Origin: Flavobacterium gyeonganense
Lineage (GTDB): Bacteria > Bacteroidota > Bacteroidia > Flavobacteriales > Flavobacteriaceae
Assembly: GCF_029625295.1 (NCBI RefSeq)
Contig: NZ_CP121112.1
Coordinates: forward strand, 558,001-622,000
DNA length: 64,000 bases
Reading direction: 5' to 3'
Positions 47,652-56,927 of this stretch are shown piece after piece. Numbering within the stretch: the first letter of the stretch is position 1; each line of letters begins with the position of its first letter. Both the position numbers and the translations under genes were made by a program. The notes beneath the pieces were generated by a model that saw only the letters and a program-made list of their open reading frames with translations, was not told the DNA's origin and did not search any database.

Positions 47652-48089
47652 ATGTACAGCAGAGAAGAATCACAAAAACTAAAAAGAGAATTCTGGGTAG
47701 CATTTGCCGAGAAATATCCCAGAAAGTGGGTGCTTTATGATACTAAGATCAAAGACTTTTCTTTTAAATTTTATATAGATAATAAAAAAGCGCAGGTCTT
47801 AATTGATATCGAACACCGAAGCGATGAAAAACGAATGGCTTATTTTGAAAAATTAGAAGCATTAAAAAACATCTTAGAAGAAGAATTCATCAAAGATTTA
47901 GTTTTCGAAAAAAACTTCACATTAGAAAGCGGAAAAACCATCAGCCGTATTTGGGTTGAAAAAACCGGGGTTGGGTTCAGCAATCGAAATAACTGGGAGA
48001 CTATTTTTGATTTCTTTTTCGAAAAAATGAATGCCTTGGAAATGTTTTATTTAGAGTATGATGAGTTTATTAAGGATATTGAACAATAA
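47652..48089 (+). CDS. DUF4268 domain protein
   Basis: Protein of 145 residues starting at ATG 47652 (MYSREESQKLKREFW). It matches the DUF4268 pattern: FWVAFAEKYPRKW, DFSFKFYIDNKKAQVLIDIEHRSDEKRMAYFEKLE, then NRNNWETIFDFFFEKMNALEMFYLEYDEFI. DUF4268 is also found fused to restriction-like nuclease domains, but this copy is free-standing and has no catalytic residues I can name. Function unknown. Confidence 0.8.
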   Translation: MYSREESQKLKREFWVAFAEKYPRKWVLYDTKIKDFSFKFYIDNKKAQVLIDIEHRSDEKRMAYFEKLEALKNILEEEFIKDLVFEKNFTLESGKTISRIWVEKTGVGFSNRNNWETIFDFFFEKMNALEMFYLEYDEFIKDIEQ

Positions 48090-48138
48090 ATTGAAGGACT
48101 ACTTATTTATAAAAAACAAAACTGTTTTTAAAGTAAAC

Positions 48139-49062
48139 CTACTTTAAAGCAGTTTCTAACTTTTGATTTTGCAATTTTATCATTTCCTTAAGCTTTTCTA
48201 TTTCTTTACTTTGATTATCAATGCTTTTTATTTTTTCATTGTACTCTTCTAATTTCTTATTTTGCTCAATAACATACAAAGTAAGTTCCTCAACCTTTAA
48301 TAATAATTTAGCATTCATCTCACTAAGATTTATCCCTTCACTTTCCATTTTAGCAGCAGGAGCAATCTCTGGAAGATGTTTATTAGCTTTAATATATTCA
48401 TCTAATTTATTAAGGGGTAACAATGGGTAATCATTTTCAAAAACAAAATCACAGCCTTTATTTAAACATACTTTTACTTCTTCAGCCCTAATAGAACCAT
48501 ATACATCTAAAAGACCTGTATTAGTCATCCTTAAGCGTTCTACACCACCCACAAAAAACTTATGAGATGTAAAATGGTGAAATTGAAGCCCATCATCCCA
48601 TGCAGGATTACTAATCTTATAGTGCTCTTTATTTTCTGAGCGATCAAAATAGATTTTTTTAAAACCTAAAGTTATATCACCATTCACTTCAAGTTTAGTC
48701 TGCGGGTCTGAAACTCCTATTCCTATATTTCCATTTTGTTGAATTCTTAAAACTTCTCCAGATAGAGTAAAAAATTTATGAGATGTGTAATGATGATACT
48801 GAAGTCCATCATTCCAAGCTGGATTACTAATTTTATAAAACTCTCTATTGGCAGAACGATCTAGATAAATCGTTTTAAAATCCAAAGTTATATCTCCATT
48901 GATTTCAAATTTTGTTTTAGGATCTGACACTCCAATCCCAACATTATTATTAATAGAATTAGAAACTCCACTTATACCATTAGGGACGTATAGATTTTGT
49001 GAAAAAGATTTTATAACAATAAAAAAGAACAAAAAAAAGGGAAAAGTATTTTTAAATTTCAT
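48139..49062 (-). CDS. Secreted repeat protein with coiled-coil C-terminus
   Basis: Exported protein of 307 residues from ATG 49062, signal peptide to about residue 22. The core is a duplicated unit (about 40-110 and 110-180) starting NGDITLxFKxIYxDRSxNxExYKISNPAW and carrying a GIGVSDPxTKxExNGDI motif, as seen in Bacteroidota tail-fibre-like surface proteins. Then come VKVCLNKGCDFVFENDYPLLPL and LPEIAPAAKMESEGINLSEMNAKLLLKVEELTLYV, typical ends of gliding-group surface proteins, and a Lys/Glu coiled coil to the end. It may be an intramolecular-chaperone-type end. Followed upstream by a small secreted protein. Confidence 0.75.
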   Translation of the reverse strand: MKFKNTFPFFLFFFIVIKSFSQNLYVPNGISGVSNSINNNVGIGVSDPKTKFEINGDITLDFKTIYLDRSANREFYKISNPAWNDGLQYHHYTSHKFFTLSGEVLRIQQNGNIGIGVSDPQTKLEVNGDITLGFKKIYFDRSENKEHYKISNPAWDDGLQFHHFTSHKFFVGGVERLRMTNTGLLDVYGSIRAEEVKVCLNKGCDFVFENDYPLLPLNKLDEYIKANKHLPEIAPAAKMESEGINLSEMNAKLLLKVEELTLYVIEQNKKLEEYNEKIKSIDNQSKEIEKLKEMIKLQNQKLETALK

Positions 49063-49100
49063 AGATATGATTATAATTAACAAATATGCACTATTTTTAC

Positions 49101-49511
49101 TTATACATTAAAAATATTATACACAATAATGTGCTTATCATAATTAATATAGAGCTGTTTACGGTAGTCCTGCTTTTTTCGGGTAATAATTGAAATTTTA
49201 CAGTCAATACCACTATTGTCTTTGCATACAAATGAATAGACAATATCGGTATCATTTTCTTCCCTCTCGATGTATTCAATGATATTAAAAAGCTGTATTT
49301 CCTGTGAATACACCACAATTCTATGTTTTTCTGTATCGAGTATCACAGAAAGGTTAACCAAATCAAGATTTGACCATTCGCCCCATTTACCTTTATCATT
49401 TTTTTCTAAAACACTGAAACCCGATGTTCTAAAACGATAAGACTGACTGTAAGTTTGCTGGATTCCTAATGCAAGAAAAAGAAGTATGATATAATTGCGT
49501 AAAATATTCAT
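49101..49511 (-). CDS. Small secreted protein, function unknown
   Basis: Exported protein of 136 residues from ATG 49511 (MNILRNYIILLFLALGIQQTYSQ signal peptide). The mature chain has FRTSGFSVLEKNDKGKWGEWSNLDLVNLSVILDTEKHRIVVYSQEIQLFNII, a small beta-rich pattern that I have seen as a general flavobacterial type, and two Cys in the last third. It starts 16 bases after the nitronate monooxygenase-like gene on the same strand. Confidence 0.7.
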   Translation of the reverse strand: MNILRNYIILLFLALGIQQTYSQSYRFRTSGFSVLEKNDKGKWGEWSNLDLVNLSVILDTEKHRIVVYSQEIQLFNIIEYIEREENDTDIVYSFVCKDNSGIDCKISIITRKKQDYRKQLYINYDKHIIVYNIFNV

Positions 49512-49527
49512 AATGTTAGAGGAGCTA

Positions 49528-50472
49528 TTAAAACTCAAATTTACTTTTTTCCTGATAAGCAGCTTTAAAATCGGCTATTATTTCATGAATTATTTTTTCT
49601 GCTGGTAAAATTTCATGGATTAATCCTGCTATTTGTCCTATTTCAAGTTCCCCTTCTTCAAGATCGCCTTCAAACATTCCTTTTTTTGCTCTTGCCCTTC
49701 CTAAAAGCTCTACTAGGTCTTCTTTTGAGGGACACTTTTTATATAACTCCTGAATATCTTCGTAAAATTTATTTTTAATCAAACGAACAGGCGCTAATTC
49801 TTTCAGCGTTAATTGTGTATCACCTTCTTTTACCCCCACTATTTTTTGCTTGAAATTAAGGTGTGAAGATGATTCTGTTGAGGCAGCAAAACGGCTTCCT
49901 ATCTGAACTCCGTCTGCCCCTAAAATCATCACTGCCAGCATTCCTCTTCCGGTAGCGATTCCACCCGCTGCAATAACCGGAATCTGAATTTTTTCTTTTA
50001 CCATCGGAATCAAAGTCAGCGTTGTGGTTTCATCACGACCGTTATGACCTCCGGCTTCAAAACCTTCTGCTACAATAGCATCAACGCCGGCTTCTTGTGC
50101 TTTTAAAGCAAAAATACTGCTACTGACAACATGCACAACGGTAATTCCTTTTGATTTTAAAAATGAAGTCCAGGTTTTAGGATTTCCTGCCGAAGTAAAT
50201 ACAATTTTGACCTCTTCATCAACTACAATATTCAGAATTTCTTCAATATTTGGATATAACATCGGAATGTTGACACCAAACGGTTTATCAGTAGCTTTTT
50301 TGCATTTCTGGATGTGTTCCCGTAAAACTTCAGGATACATTGAACCTGCCCCAATAAGCCCTAAACCACCGGCATTACTTACTGCTGCAGCTAATTTATA
50401 ACCGCTGTTCCAAATCATCCCTCCCTGAATGATTGGGTATTTTATATTAAAAAGCTGCGTGATTTTATTCAT
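49528..50472 (-). CDS. Nitronate monooxygenase/FabK-like flavoprotein
   Basis: FMN TIM-barrel protein of 314 residues. It has IIQGGMIWNSGYKLAAAVSNAGGLGLIGAGSM, DAIVAEGFEAGGHNGRDETTTLTLIP and PVIAAGGIATGRGMLAVMILGADGVQIGSRF, the shared signatures of NMO and enoyl-ACP reductase FabK. FabK needs sodium/ammonium sites that I cannot separate from NMO here. Start follows the subtilase gene by 6 bases in the same direction. Confidence 0.87.
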   Translation of the reverse strand: MNKITQLFNIKYPIIQGGMIWNSGYKLAAAVSNAGGLGLIGAGSMYPEVLREHIQKCKKATDKPFGVNIPMLYPNIEEILNIVVDEEVKIVFTSAGNPKTWTSFLKSKGITVVHVVSSSIFALKAQEAGVDAIVAEGFEAGGHNGRDETTTLTLIPMVKEKIQIPVIAAGGIATGRGMLAVMILGADGVQIGSRFAASTESSSHLNFKQKIVGVKEGDTQLTLKELAPVRLIKNKFYEDIQELYKKCPSKEDLVELLGRARAKKGMFEGDLEEGELEIGQIAGLIHEILPAEKIIHEIIADFKAAYQEKSKFEF

Positions 50473-50478
50473 TGAAAG

Positions 50479-52083
50479 TTATTGTTTTATAATCTTTCCG
50501 GTTTTATGCAAACCATCCGCATCAAAAGTATAAAAATAGAGGCCGCTTTTTAATGATTCTACTGAAAGATTTGGATTTTGATGCGTTATATTTTTGTCAA
50601 TTACTTTTTGGCCTAAAACAGAATAGACAATAACCGATGCATCATTTATTTGATTAGAAAAAGTGAATGTTATAGTAGTTTTAGCGGGATTCGGATAAAC
50701 AGCAAAATCTTTATTTACAAAGCTATCAACTGCTAATGCAGCACTGAAATTTGGAATTCCGTAACCGTAATTATTATCAGGTGCTGAATATTTATCTGAA
50801 GACTGAATAACCATGTTTCTAATCTCCTTATTTGTTTTTTCAGGATACGCCTGCCATAAGCAAGCAATCATTCCGGCCATAATTGGGCATGAAAAAGAAG
50901 TGCCGTCAGAAACACCAATATTCCCCGAAACATCGGCAACCACAGCATCTTTACCTTGTGCCATAACATCTGGTTTTATTCTTCCGTCATAACTTGGCCC
51001 TATAGAACTAAATCCGGATCTTACTTTAGAAGCTGTAACTGCACCAACTGTAATAACAGAAACAGCATCTGCAGGCCCTCCAATATGTTTTTCGGTCTGA
51101 TTTCCTTCGTTTCCAGCTGAAGCAACAACAATAATTCCTTTACTAAAGGCAATTTCAGCACCCCGGGATATAAAATTTGTTGTTCCGTTCATATCGCTGT
51201 AGGTATGATTATATTCCGGTCTTGTAAAATCACCAAAATATCCTAACGAAGTTGTAATGATATCAACACCTAGCCTGTCTGCTTCTTCTGCAGCCTCGAC
51301 CCAAAGCGATTCCTCAACCGGACATTCTGAAGCATCATCTTCTGTAATAAACAAATAATAAGAAGCATCGGGAGCAGTACCTATCAGTTGGTTTTCTTTA
51401 TATCCTCCCATAGTCGAAAGAACTAAAGTCCCATGGCTGTCACCCGTATAAAAATTGGCGTTCCTGGAAACATAATCATAACCACCCAAAATTTGGTTGT
51501 TATCTCTTAATTTTTGAAAAGGCTGCGCCGTATTTACTCCTGGAAAACCACCGTCTAAAACAGCGATTATTTTTCCCGATCCCGTGTAATTTTGCTGGTG
51601 CAGAACATGTCCGTTCAGCATCTGAATCTGGTTTGCAGAGGTTCCGTAATTATAATTAATGGTTGTTTTAAGTTTATTTTTCGTTTCTGCAATTTGATTT
51701 TCACTAACCTTTTTAGAAGTTATATTTAATGCCTTATTCGCAAAAACAACTTTATCAACAAATTGCAATGTCTTCAATGCATTAATATTTACCTGGCTCC
51801 CTCTGATATGAAGTGCGTTTAGCCACTTAGACTGTGCCATAACAGTAATTCCCGCACTCGATTTTACCTGATTAACGTAAGTAACTTCCAAAGGAACATC
51901 AGTAAAATTCAATCCTATGTTTTGGCTGGATCTTCTATCAAGAGAACGCTGAGAAAGCATTAATGTGGGAGTATCAAAATAAGTCTGAGCGTTGGGTTTA
52001 GCATTAAAATAAACCCACGCATCTTCCTGCGAAAACATCGTGGTCGAAATCAATAAGAATAAAACAGCGTAATGTATCTTCAT
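50479..52083 (-). CDS. Secreted subtilisin-like serine protease with T9SS domain
   Basis: S8 family peptidase of 534 residues. Signal peptide to about 18. The catalytic triad is Asp in IIAVLDGGFPGVN (about 172), His in DSHGTLVLSTMGG (about 220) and Ser in DGTSFSCPIMAGMI (about 396). The oxyanion Asn is in IVVASAGNEGNQ. An N-terminal inhibitor-like propeptide precedes the domain. The last 70 residues (FAVYPNPAKTTITF to KTGKIIKQ) are a type A T9SS sorting domain, so the protease goes to the surface or medium. Confidence 0.93.
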   Translation of the reverse strand: MKIHYAVLFLLISTTMFSQEDAWVYFNAKPNAQTYFDTPTLMLSQRSLDRRSSQNIGLNFTDVPLEVTYVNQVKSSAGITVMAQSKWLNALHIRGSQVNINALKTLQFVDKVVFANKALNITSKKVSENQIAETKNKLKTTINYNYGTSANQIQMLNGHVLHQQNYTGSGKIIAVLDGGFPGVNTAQPFQKLRDNNQILGGYDYVSRNANFYTGDSHGTLVLSTMGGYKENQLIGTAPDASYYLFITEDDASECPVEESLWVEAAEEADRLGVDIITTSLGYFGDFTRPEYNHTYSDMNGTTNFISRGAEIAFSKGIIVVASAGNEGNQTEKHIGGPADAVSVITVGAVTASKVRSGFSSIGPSYDGRIKPDVMAQGKDAVVADVSGNIGVSDGTSFSCPIMAGMIACLWQAYPEKTNKEIRNMVIQSSDKYSAPDNNYGYGIPNFSAALAVDSFVNKDFAVYPNPAKTTITFTFSNQINDASVIVYSVLGQKVIDKNITHQNPNLSVESLKSGLYFYTFDADGLHKTGKIIKQ

Positions 52084-52124
52084 AAAATTTACTTTTTAAG
52101 GCTTGAACCTTTAAAAGTATAAAG

Positions 52125-53312
52125 CTATGAAATTACTCCCGAACCAACTAATTCATTTTCTAAATACCATGCTACAAATTGGCCTTCAGTAATTGCTGAT
52201 TGCGGTTCTTCAAAACGAACATACATTCCGTCTTCAAATTGGTATAGAGTAGCTTTTTGCAGCGGCTGGCGATAACGGATTCTCGCCATTACTTCCATGG
52301 TTTCGCCCACTTTTAAAGTCTTATCGCTACGAATCCAGTGGACTTCTGATTTTTCTATAAATAATGCTCTTTTGAACAAACCGGGATGATTACTTGTCAG
52401 ACCGGTGTATATTGTATTGGTTTCAACATCTGTTGCAATAACAAATAACGGATCAGTAGTTCCGCCAACGTTTAAACCTTTTCGCTGTCCAACCGTAAAA
52501 TAATGAGCACCCTGATGTTTACCCATAAATTTTCCCATTTCAGGACGATAATCCAATTTTTGAGCTTCGATTTTTAATTCTTCTTTCAAAGATAATCCTG
52601 CTGGTTTTTCGACGTTGTAAATAGGATCATTTTTATCAATCTGAACAATTTCCCCTTCTTTAGGCTGCAATTTTTGCTGCAAAAATTCTGGCAAACGCAC
52701 TTTTCCAATAAAGCAAAGTCCCTGAGAATCTTTCTTTTCAGCTGTGACCAACTCCATTTCAGCTGCAATTTCGCGAACCTCAGGTTTAGTCAAAGCACCA
52801 ATTGGAAATAATGCTTTAGATAATTGCTCCTGAGATAACTGACATAAAAAATACGACTGATCTTTATTATTATCAGCTCCGGCGATTAATTGATAAACAG
52901 TCTTTCCATCAACTTCGATTTCACTTTTTTGACAATAATGTCCCGTTGCTACATAATCTGCACCAAGACTTAAGGCAATTTTCATGAAAACATCAAATTT
53001 GATTTCACGGTTACAAAGCACATCAGGATTTGGAGTTCTCCCTTTTTCGTATTCATTGAACATATAATCAACGATCTTTTCTTTGTATTCTTCGCTTAAA
53101 TCGACAGTCTGAAACGGTATTCCAAGTTTTTCAGCTACTAACAGAGCATCATTACTATCTTCTAACCACGGACATTCATTTGAAATAGTAACAGAGTCAT
53201 CGTGCCAGTTTTTCATAAAAAGACCAATAACTTCATACCCCTGCTGCTGCAGTAAATAAGCTGCAACACTTGAATCTACTCCACCGGAAAGTCCAACAAC
53301 TACACGTTTCAT
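52125..53312 (-). CDS. mnmA: tRNA 2-thiouridine synthase MnmA
   Basis: tRNA-specific 2-thiouridylase of 395 residues that adenylates and thiolates U34 of tRNA for Lys, Glu and Gln in the cytosol. PP-loop [17 protein letters not shown] (4-20), catalytic Cys in [14 protein letters not shown] and the second Cys in [16 protein letters not shown], plus [14 protein letters not shown]. Promoter -7 box TATCTTTG at 53342-53349. Its product is the substrate for the MnmE/G and MnmD steps. Confidence 0.96.
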   Translation of the reverse strand: MKRVVVGLSGGVDSSVAAYLLQQQGYEVIGLFMKNWHDDSVTISNECPWLEDSNDALLVAEKLGIPFQTVDLSEEYKEKIVDYMFNEYEKGRTPNPDVLCNREIKFDVFMKIALSLGADYVATGHYCQKSEIEVDGKTVYQLIAGADNNKDQSYFLCQLSQEQLSKALFPIGALTKPEVREIAAEMELVTAEKKDSQGLCFIGKVRLPEFLQQKLQPKEGEIVQIDKNDPIYNVEKPAGLSLKEELKIEAQKLDYRPEMGKFMGKHQGAHYFTVGQRKGLNVGGTTDPLFVIATDVETNTIYTGLTSNHPGLFKRALFIEKSEVHWIRSDKTLKVGETMEVMARIRYRQPLQKATLYQFEDGMYVRFEEPQSAITEGQFVAWYLENELVGSGVIS

Positions 53313-53341
53313 TCTAAATCTTTTATATTTTTACAAGGGTG

Positions 53342-53349
53342 CAAAGATA
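53342..53349 (-). promoter_or_regulatory. Candidate -7 box for mnmA
   Basis: TATCTTTG on the minus strand, 30 bases before the start codon. Confidence 0.45.
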
Positions 53350-53407
53350 AATCAAATTATAGATAATTAGGGTAGTTTTGATTACTTTATAACATACTGA
53401 AATTGAC

Positions 53408-53443
53408 AAAGCTTATTGTAATTCATTTTTTCCAATAAGCTTT
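53408..53443. terminator. Hairpin terminator
   Basis: AAAGCTTATTG (53408-53418) and CAATAAGCTTT (53433-53443) arms with flanking T run; between mnmA and the MORN-repeat gene. Confidence 0.65.
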
Positions 53444-53519
53444 TGATTTTGTTTTTTCTTGTTCGGTAGATTAAATTTTGTTTATATCACGGAAGTAAAA
53501 TTATCCCGCAATACTTTTA

Positions 53520-54248
53520 CTATTGTTTCTTTTCAGCCGGATTTTTATTAGTTACTATTTTTTCAGAAATTTTATTGATATTCTTCGGATCACTCATATT
53601 GAGTTCCTTCGTAAGCTTTCCTTTTACATAAAATTTCCAAATTCCTGCTTTTTTTCCATTCAGGAATTTACCTTCTGAAGCCACAACTCCATCTAAGTCA
53701 TAAAAAACAGCGTCACCATTATACTGGTCATTTGCATATGTTGTTTGTTCTAAAATGATTCCGTTTTGGCCAAATTTTTTATATACGCCTTCTTTCAGAC
53801 CATTTTTATACGTCATTTCTTCTGCCACTTTTTCATTTGGATAATAAACGGTTCTTTTTCCTTCCAGTTTACCGTTCTTATAGTTTTCAAGCGTCATGAT
53901 TACTTTTGAAGCTTTATGGTAATATTTCCATTCCCCTTCATATTTTTTGTCAATCACTTTTCCTTCACTTACCTTGTTTTTTTTCTGATCATAGAAAATT
54001 GTATAAGCACTTCCGTCATTTGCACTAAAGTCACGGGTTGCAATTACATCTCCTTTTTTAGTATCATCAAAAAATTTAAAAATCCCAACTTCTTTTCCGT
54101 GGCTAAAAGTTCCTTCATAACGAGGTCGTTTCGAAATTTCATAAGTCCCTTTCCAGACACCATCTTTTTTTCCGTTGGCATCGAGTTTATTAAAATCCTG
54201 CGCAAAACCTGCGGCACTTATCAAAAACAAAATCCAAAAATTTCTCAT
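53520..54248 (-). CDS. MORN-repeat (YwqK-like) secreted protein
   Basis: Protein of 242 residues with a signal peptide to about 16. It is a chain of MORN-type repeats: DGVWKGTYEIS, EGTFSHGKEVGIFKF, EGEWKYYHK, GKLEGKRTVYYPNEKVAEEMTYKNGLKEGVYKKFG, NGDAVFYDLDG and NGKKAGIWKFYVKGK. Proteins of this family carry a YwqK antitoxin label, but with a signal peptide and no toxin gene nearby, an envelope role is more plausible. -7 box TACCTTTG at 54293-54300. Confidence 0.83.
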   Translation of the reverse strand: MRNFWILFLISAAGFAQDFNKLDANGKKDGVWKGTYEISKRPRYEGTFSHGKEVGIFKFFDDTKKGDVIATRDFSANDGSAYTIFYDQKKNKVSEGKVIDKKYEGEWKYYHKASKVIMTLENYKNGKLEGKRTVYYPNEKVAEEMTYKNGLKEGVYKKFGQNGIILEQTTYANDQYNGDAVFYDLDGVVASEGKFLNGKKAGIWKFYVKGKLTKELNMSDPKNINKISEKIVTNKNPAEKKQ

Positions 54249-54292
54249 ATTTTCTTTTTCTATATAACAACAAAGATTGATTTTTAGTATTG

Positions 54293-54300
54293 CAAAGGTA
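54293..54300 (-). promoter_or_regulatory. Candidate -7 box for the MORN protein gene
   Basis: TACCTTTG on the minus strand, 45 bases before the start codon. Confidence 0.4.
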
Positions 54301-54491
54301 TAACCATTAAACAGAAACTCCTTTATCTATTACTAAAAAGTCTTTAAGAGCTGAGATTTGAATCTTTTTCATGTCAGTAAATAAAATTTAAAAAAAGCTT
54401 TTATAATAATTGAATAACTTTTGCAAATTAACCTATATTCGCAAAAAATAATATAGCAAAAAAATATAACGCAAATTAAATCCGGAGCCTG

Positions 54492-54935
54492 ATGAAATCC
54501 TTAAAATTATTCTTACTTACACTTTTTATAGGTGCCTCACAATTACATGCACAAGCAAAAGTGGAATCTATCATCTATAAATTCCACCCACATTATATGA
54601 CTACTGATATAGGTCAGACTGTCGCAGGAACTTATTTGATTGAAGGAAAAAAACAACCCGTTATTGAAATCAATGCTGATGGTACTGGTATTATTCAATT
54701 GGCCAATTTATCTAAAAAGAAAATAACCTGGGGAATAGAATGTTCTGATGAAGGTATTCCTATCTTCAAAGAAGGCTACGACAGTTCTTCTTATACATTT
54801 TGGTATAAAATAACAGGAACAGGTGAATGGCTTTATACACAGTTTTTAATTATTCCTGGCAAGAAAAAAATGTATCTTATGGGAGATCGTGTAAAATATT
54901 ATGGAGAAACCCAAGTAAAAAATGAGGAGGAATAA
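54492..54935 (+). CDS. Small secreted protein, paralogue of the 21 kb gene
   Basis: Exported protein of 147 residues with a signal peptide to about 21 (ASQLHAQ). Shares IIYKFHPHYMTTDI, ADGTGIIQLANLSKKKITWGIEC, EGYDSSSYTFWYKI, GEWLYTQF and KKKMYLMGDRVK with the protein at 20962-21393. No family known to me. It is monocistronic, between divergent and co-directional neighbours. Confidence 0.75.
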   Translation: MKSLKLFLLTLFIGASQLHAQAKVESIIYKFHPHYMTTDIGQTVAGTYLIEGKKQPVIEINADGTGIIQLANLSKKKITWGIECSDEGIPIFKEGYDSSSYTFWYKITGTGEWLYTQFLIIPGKKKMYLMGDRVKYYGETQVKNEEE

Positions 54936-55084
54936 TTAACCTTTTTTATATGAAGTAAAGCAAAAATAAAAACGTTTTATCTGATTTTATCAACACTTCT
55001 GAAAATTTCAGCTTTTTATTTCATGAAATAAAAAATTATACCTAATTTTTATTTAATTTGCAATAAACTTCAATATCTCATCTA

Positions 55085-56863
55085 ATGGTTACAATCACAC
55101 GCCTTTTTGATTTCCCTTATTATCAACAAGAAACTTACAATCTTCAGGTTGCATTCGCTACCAAAAAAAATGGGGTTTGGGAAAAAACATCCAGCAGTGA
55201 ATATATTACTAAAGCCAATGCTGTTTCAAGAGCACTATTGCGCCTGGGTGTTCAAAAAGATGATAAAATTGCCTTAATAACTTCTAACAACCGTACGGAG
55301 TGGAATATCATGGACATTGGGATTCTCCAGACCGCAGCGCAAAACGTTCCAATCTACCCTACAATTGCTGAAGAAGATTATGAATATATTTTAAACCACA
55401 GCGGCAGTATCTATTGTTTTGTTTCTGATGAAGAAGTACTTCAGAAGGTAAATGCTATAAAAGCAAATGTACCGACCTTAAAGGAAGTTTATTCTTTTAA
55501 CGAAATTTCAGGCTGCAAACACTGGTCGGAATTACTGACTCTGGGTGATGACGAAAGCAACCAGACAGAAGTTGAAGCCAGAAAAGACAGTATCAAAGAA
55601 GACGATTTAGCTACTATAATTTATACTTCCGGAACTACCGGAAGACCTAAAGGCGTTATGCTTTCGCATAAAAATATTGTATCGAATGTATTGGACAGTG
55701 CTCCAAGAATTCCGTTTGATGCCGGAAAAAGTACCGCTTTAAGTTTTCTCCCAATCTGCCATATTTTTGAAAGAATGATTTTGTATATCTATCAATATTA
55801 TGGTGTTTCTGTTTACTTTGGGGAATCCATTGAAAAAATAAGTGATAATTTAAAAGAAGTACGCCCTACGGTTATTACAGCCGTACCAAGGCTTTTGGAG
55901 AAAGTTTACGATAAAATTTATGCCAAAGGAACTGAACTGACCGGTATCAAGAAAAAACTCTTTTTCTGGGCGATTGATTTAGGCTTAAAATATGAACCAT
56001 ACGGCGCCAATGGATTTTGGTATGAATTTCAGTTAAAAATTGCCCGAAAACTGATTTTCAGTAAATGGAAGGAAGGTTTGGGCGGCAGACTGGATTTAAT
56101 GGTTTCGGGAAGTGCCGCTTTACAAACGCGTTTATCCAGAGTTTTTGCTGCTGCCGAAATTCCGGTTATGGAAGGCTACGGTTTAACAGAAACATCTCCT
56201 GTAATTGCCGTAAACGACCAGAGAAATAAAGGTTTCAAAATTGGAACTGTTGGAAAACCTATCCGTAATCTTGAAGTGAAAATTGCTGAAGACGGAGAAA
56301 TTCTTTGTAAAGGGCCAAACGTAATGCTAGGTTATTACAACGATCCTGAAAAGACTGCTGAAGCTTTACAAGATGGTTATTTCCACACGGGCGATATTGG
56401 AGAAATTGACAGTGAAGGTTTCTTAAAAATCACCGACCGTAAAAAAGAAATGTTCAAAACATCAGGAGGGAAATACATTGCACCTCAGATGATTGAAAAT
56501 GCGATGAAACAATCCCGTTTTATCGAACAGATTATGGTGATTGGTGAAGGCGAAAAAATGCCGGCAGCTTTTATTCAGCCGAATTTTGAATTTGTAAAAG
56601 AATGGGCGAAAATCCATAAAATCAATTTAGGAAATTCTACTGCTGAAATTGCTTCTAATCCCGATGTAATTAAACGAATTGACGAAGAAATTGAAAATAT
56701 CAACAAGAAATTCGGACACTGGGAACAAATCAAACGTTTTGAGCTTACCCCGGACATATGGTCAATCGATGGCGGACAGCTTACTCCTACCTTAAAATTA
56801 AAACGTAAAATTATTAAAGAAATTTATAAGGATTTATACGCAAAAATCTACGGAAACCAATAA
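55085..56863 (+). CDS. Long-chain acyl-CoA synthetase (AMP-forming)
   Basis: ANL-superfamily enzyme of 592 residues that activates fatty acids with ATP and CoA. Motifs: TIIYTSGTTGRPKGVMLSH (AMP/P-loop, near 175-195), LPICHIFERM, EGYGLTETSPVIAVN, YFHTGDIGEID and ITDRKKEMFKTSGGKYIAP. The N-terminal part reads TRLFDFPYYQQETYN. Length is close to the standard FadD-like 590-600. Terminated by a strong hairpin. Confidence 0.93.
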   Translation: MVTITRLFDFPYYQQETYNLQVAFATKKNGVWEKTSSSEYITKANAVSRALLRLGVQKDDKIALITSNNRTEWNIMDIGILQTAAQNVPIYPTIAEEDYEYILNHSGSIYCFVSDEEVLQKVNAIKANVPTLKEVYSFNEISGCKHWSELLTLGDDESNQTEVEARKDSIKEDDLATIIYTSGTTGRPKGVMLSHKNIVSNVLDSAPRIPFDAGKSTALSFLPICHIFERMILYIYQYYGVSVYFGESIEKISDNLKEVRPTVITAVPRLLEKVYDKIYAKGTELTGIKKKLFFWAIDLGLKYEPYGANGFWYEFQLKIARKLIFSKWKEGLGGRLDLMVSGSAALQTRLSRVFAAAEIPVMEGYGLTETSPVIAVNDQRNKGFKIGTVGKPIRNLEVKIAEDGEILCKGPNVMLGYYNDPEKTAEALQDGYFHTGDIGEIDSEGFLKITDRKKEMFKTSGGKYIAPQMIENAMKQSRFIEQIMVIGEGEKMPAAFIQPNFEFVKEWAKIHKINLGNSTAEIASNPDVIKRIDEEIENINKKFGHWEQIKRFELTPDIWSIDGGQLTPTLKLKRKIIKEIYKDLYAKIYGNQ

Positions 56864-56885
56864 TTAATCAAAATATAATAACCTA

Positions 56886-56920
56886 AAACGGCTGCCCTAA
56901 AAGACAGCCGTTTTTTAATT
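56886..56920 (+). terminator. Hairpin terminator
   Basis: AAACGGCTG and CAGCCGTTT arms with T run; between convergent genes. Confidence 0.85.
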
Positions 56921-56927
56921 TAACAAA

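Noticed and set aside
48139..49062. Prophage tail fibre
   Set aside because: There is a signal peptide and no phage structural, lysis or integrase gene nearby; the type is common in non-phage Bacteroidota surface proteins.
53520..54248. Toxin-antitoxin system suggested by the YwqK-type label
   Set aside because: The protein is a secreted MORN-repeat chain with no toxin gene next to it.
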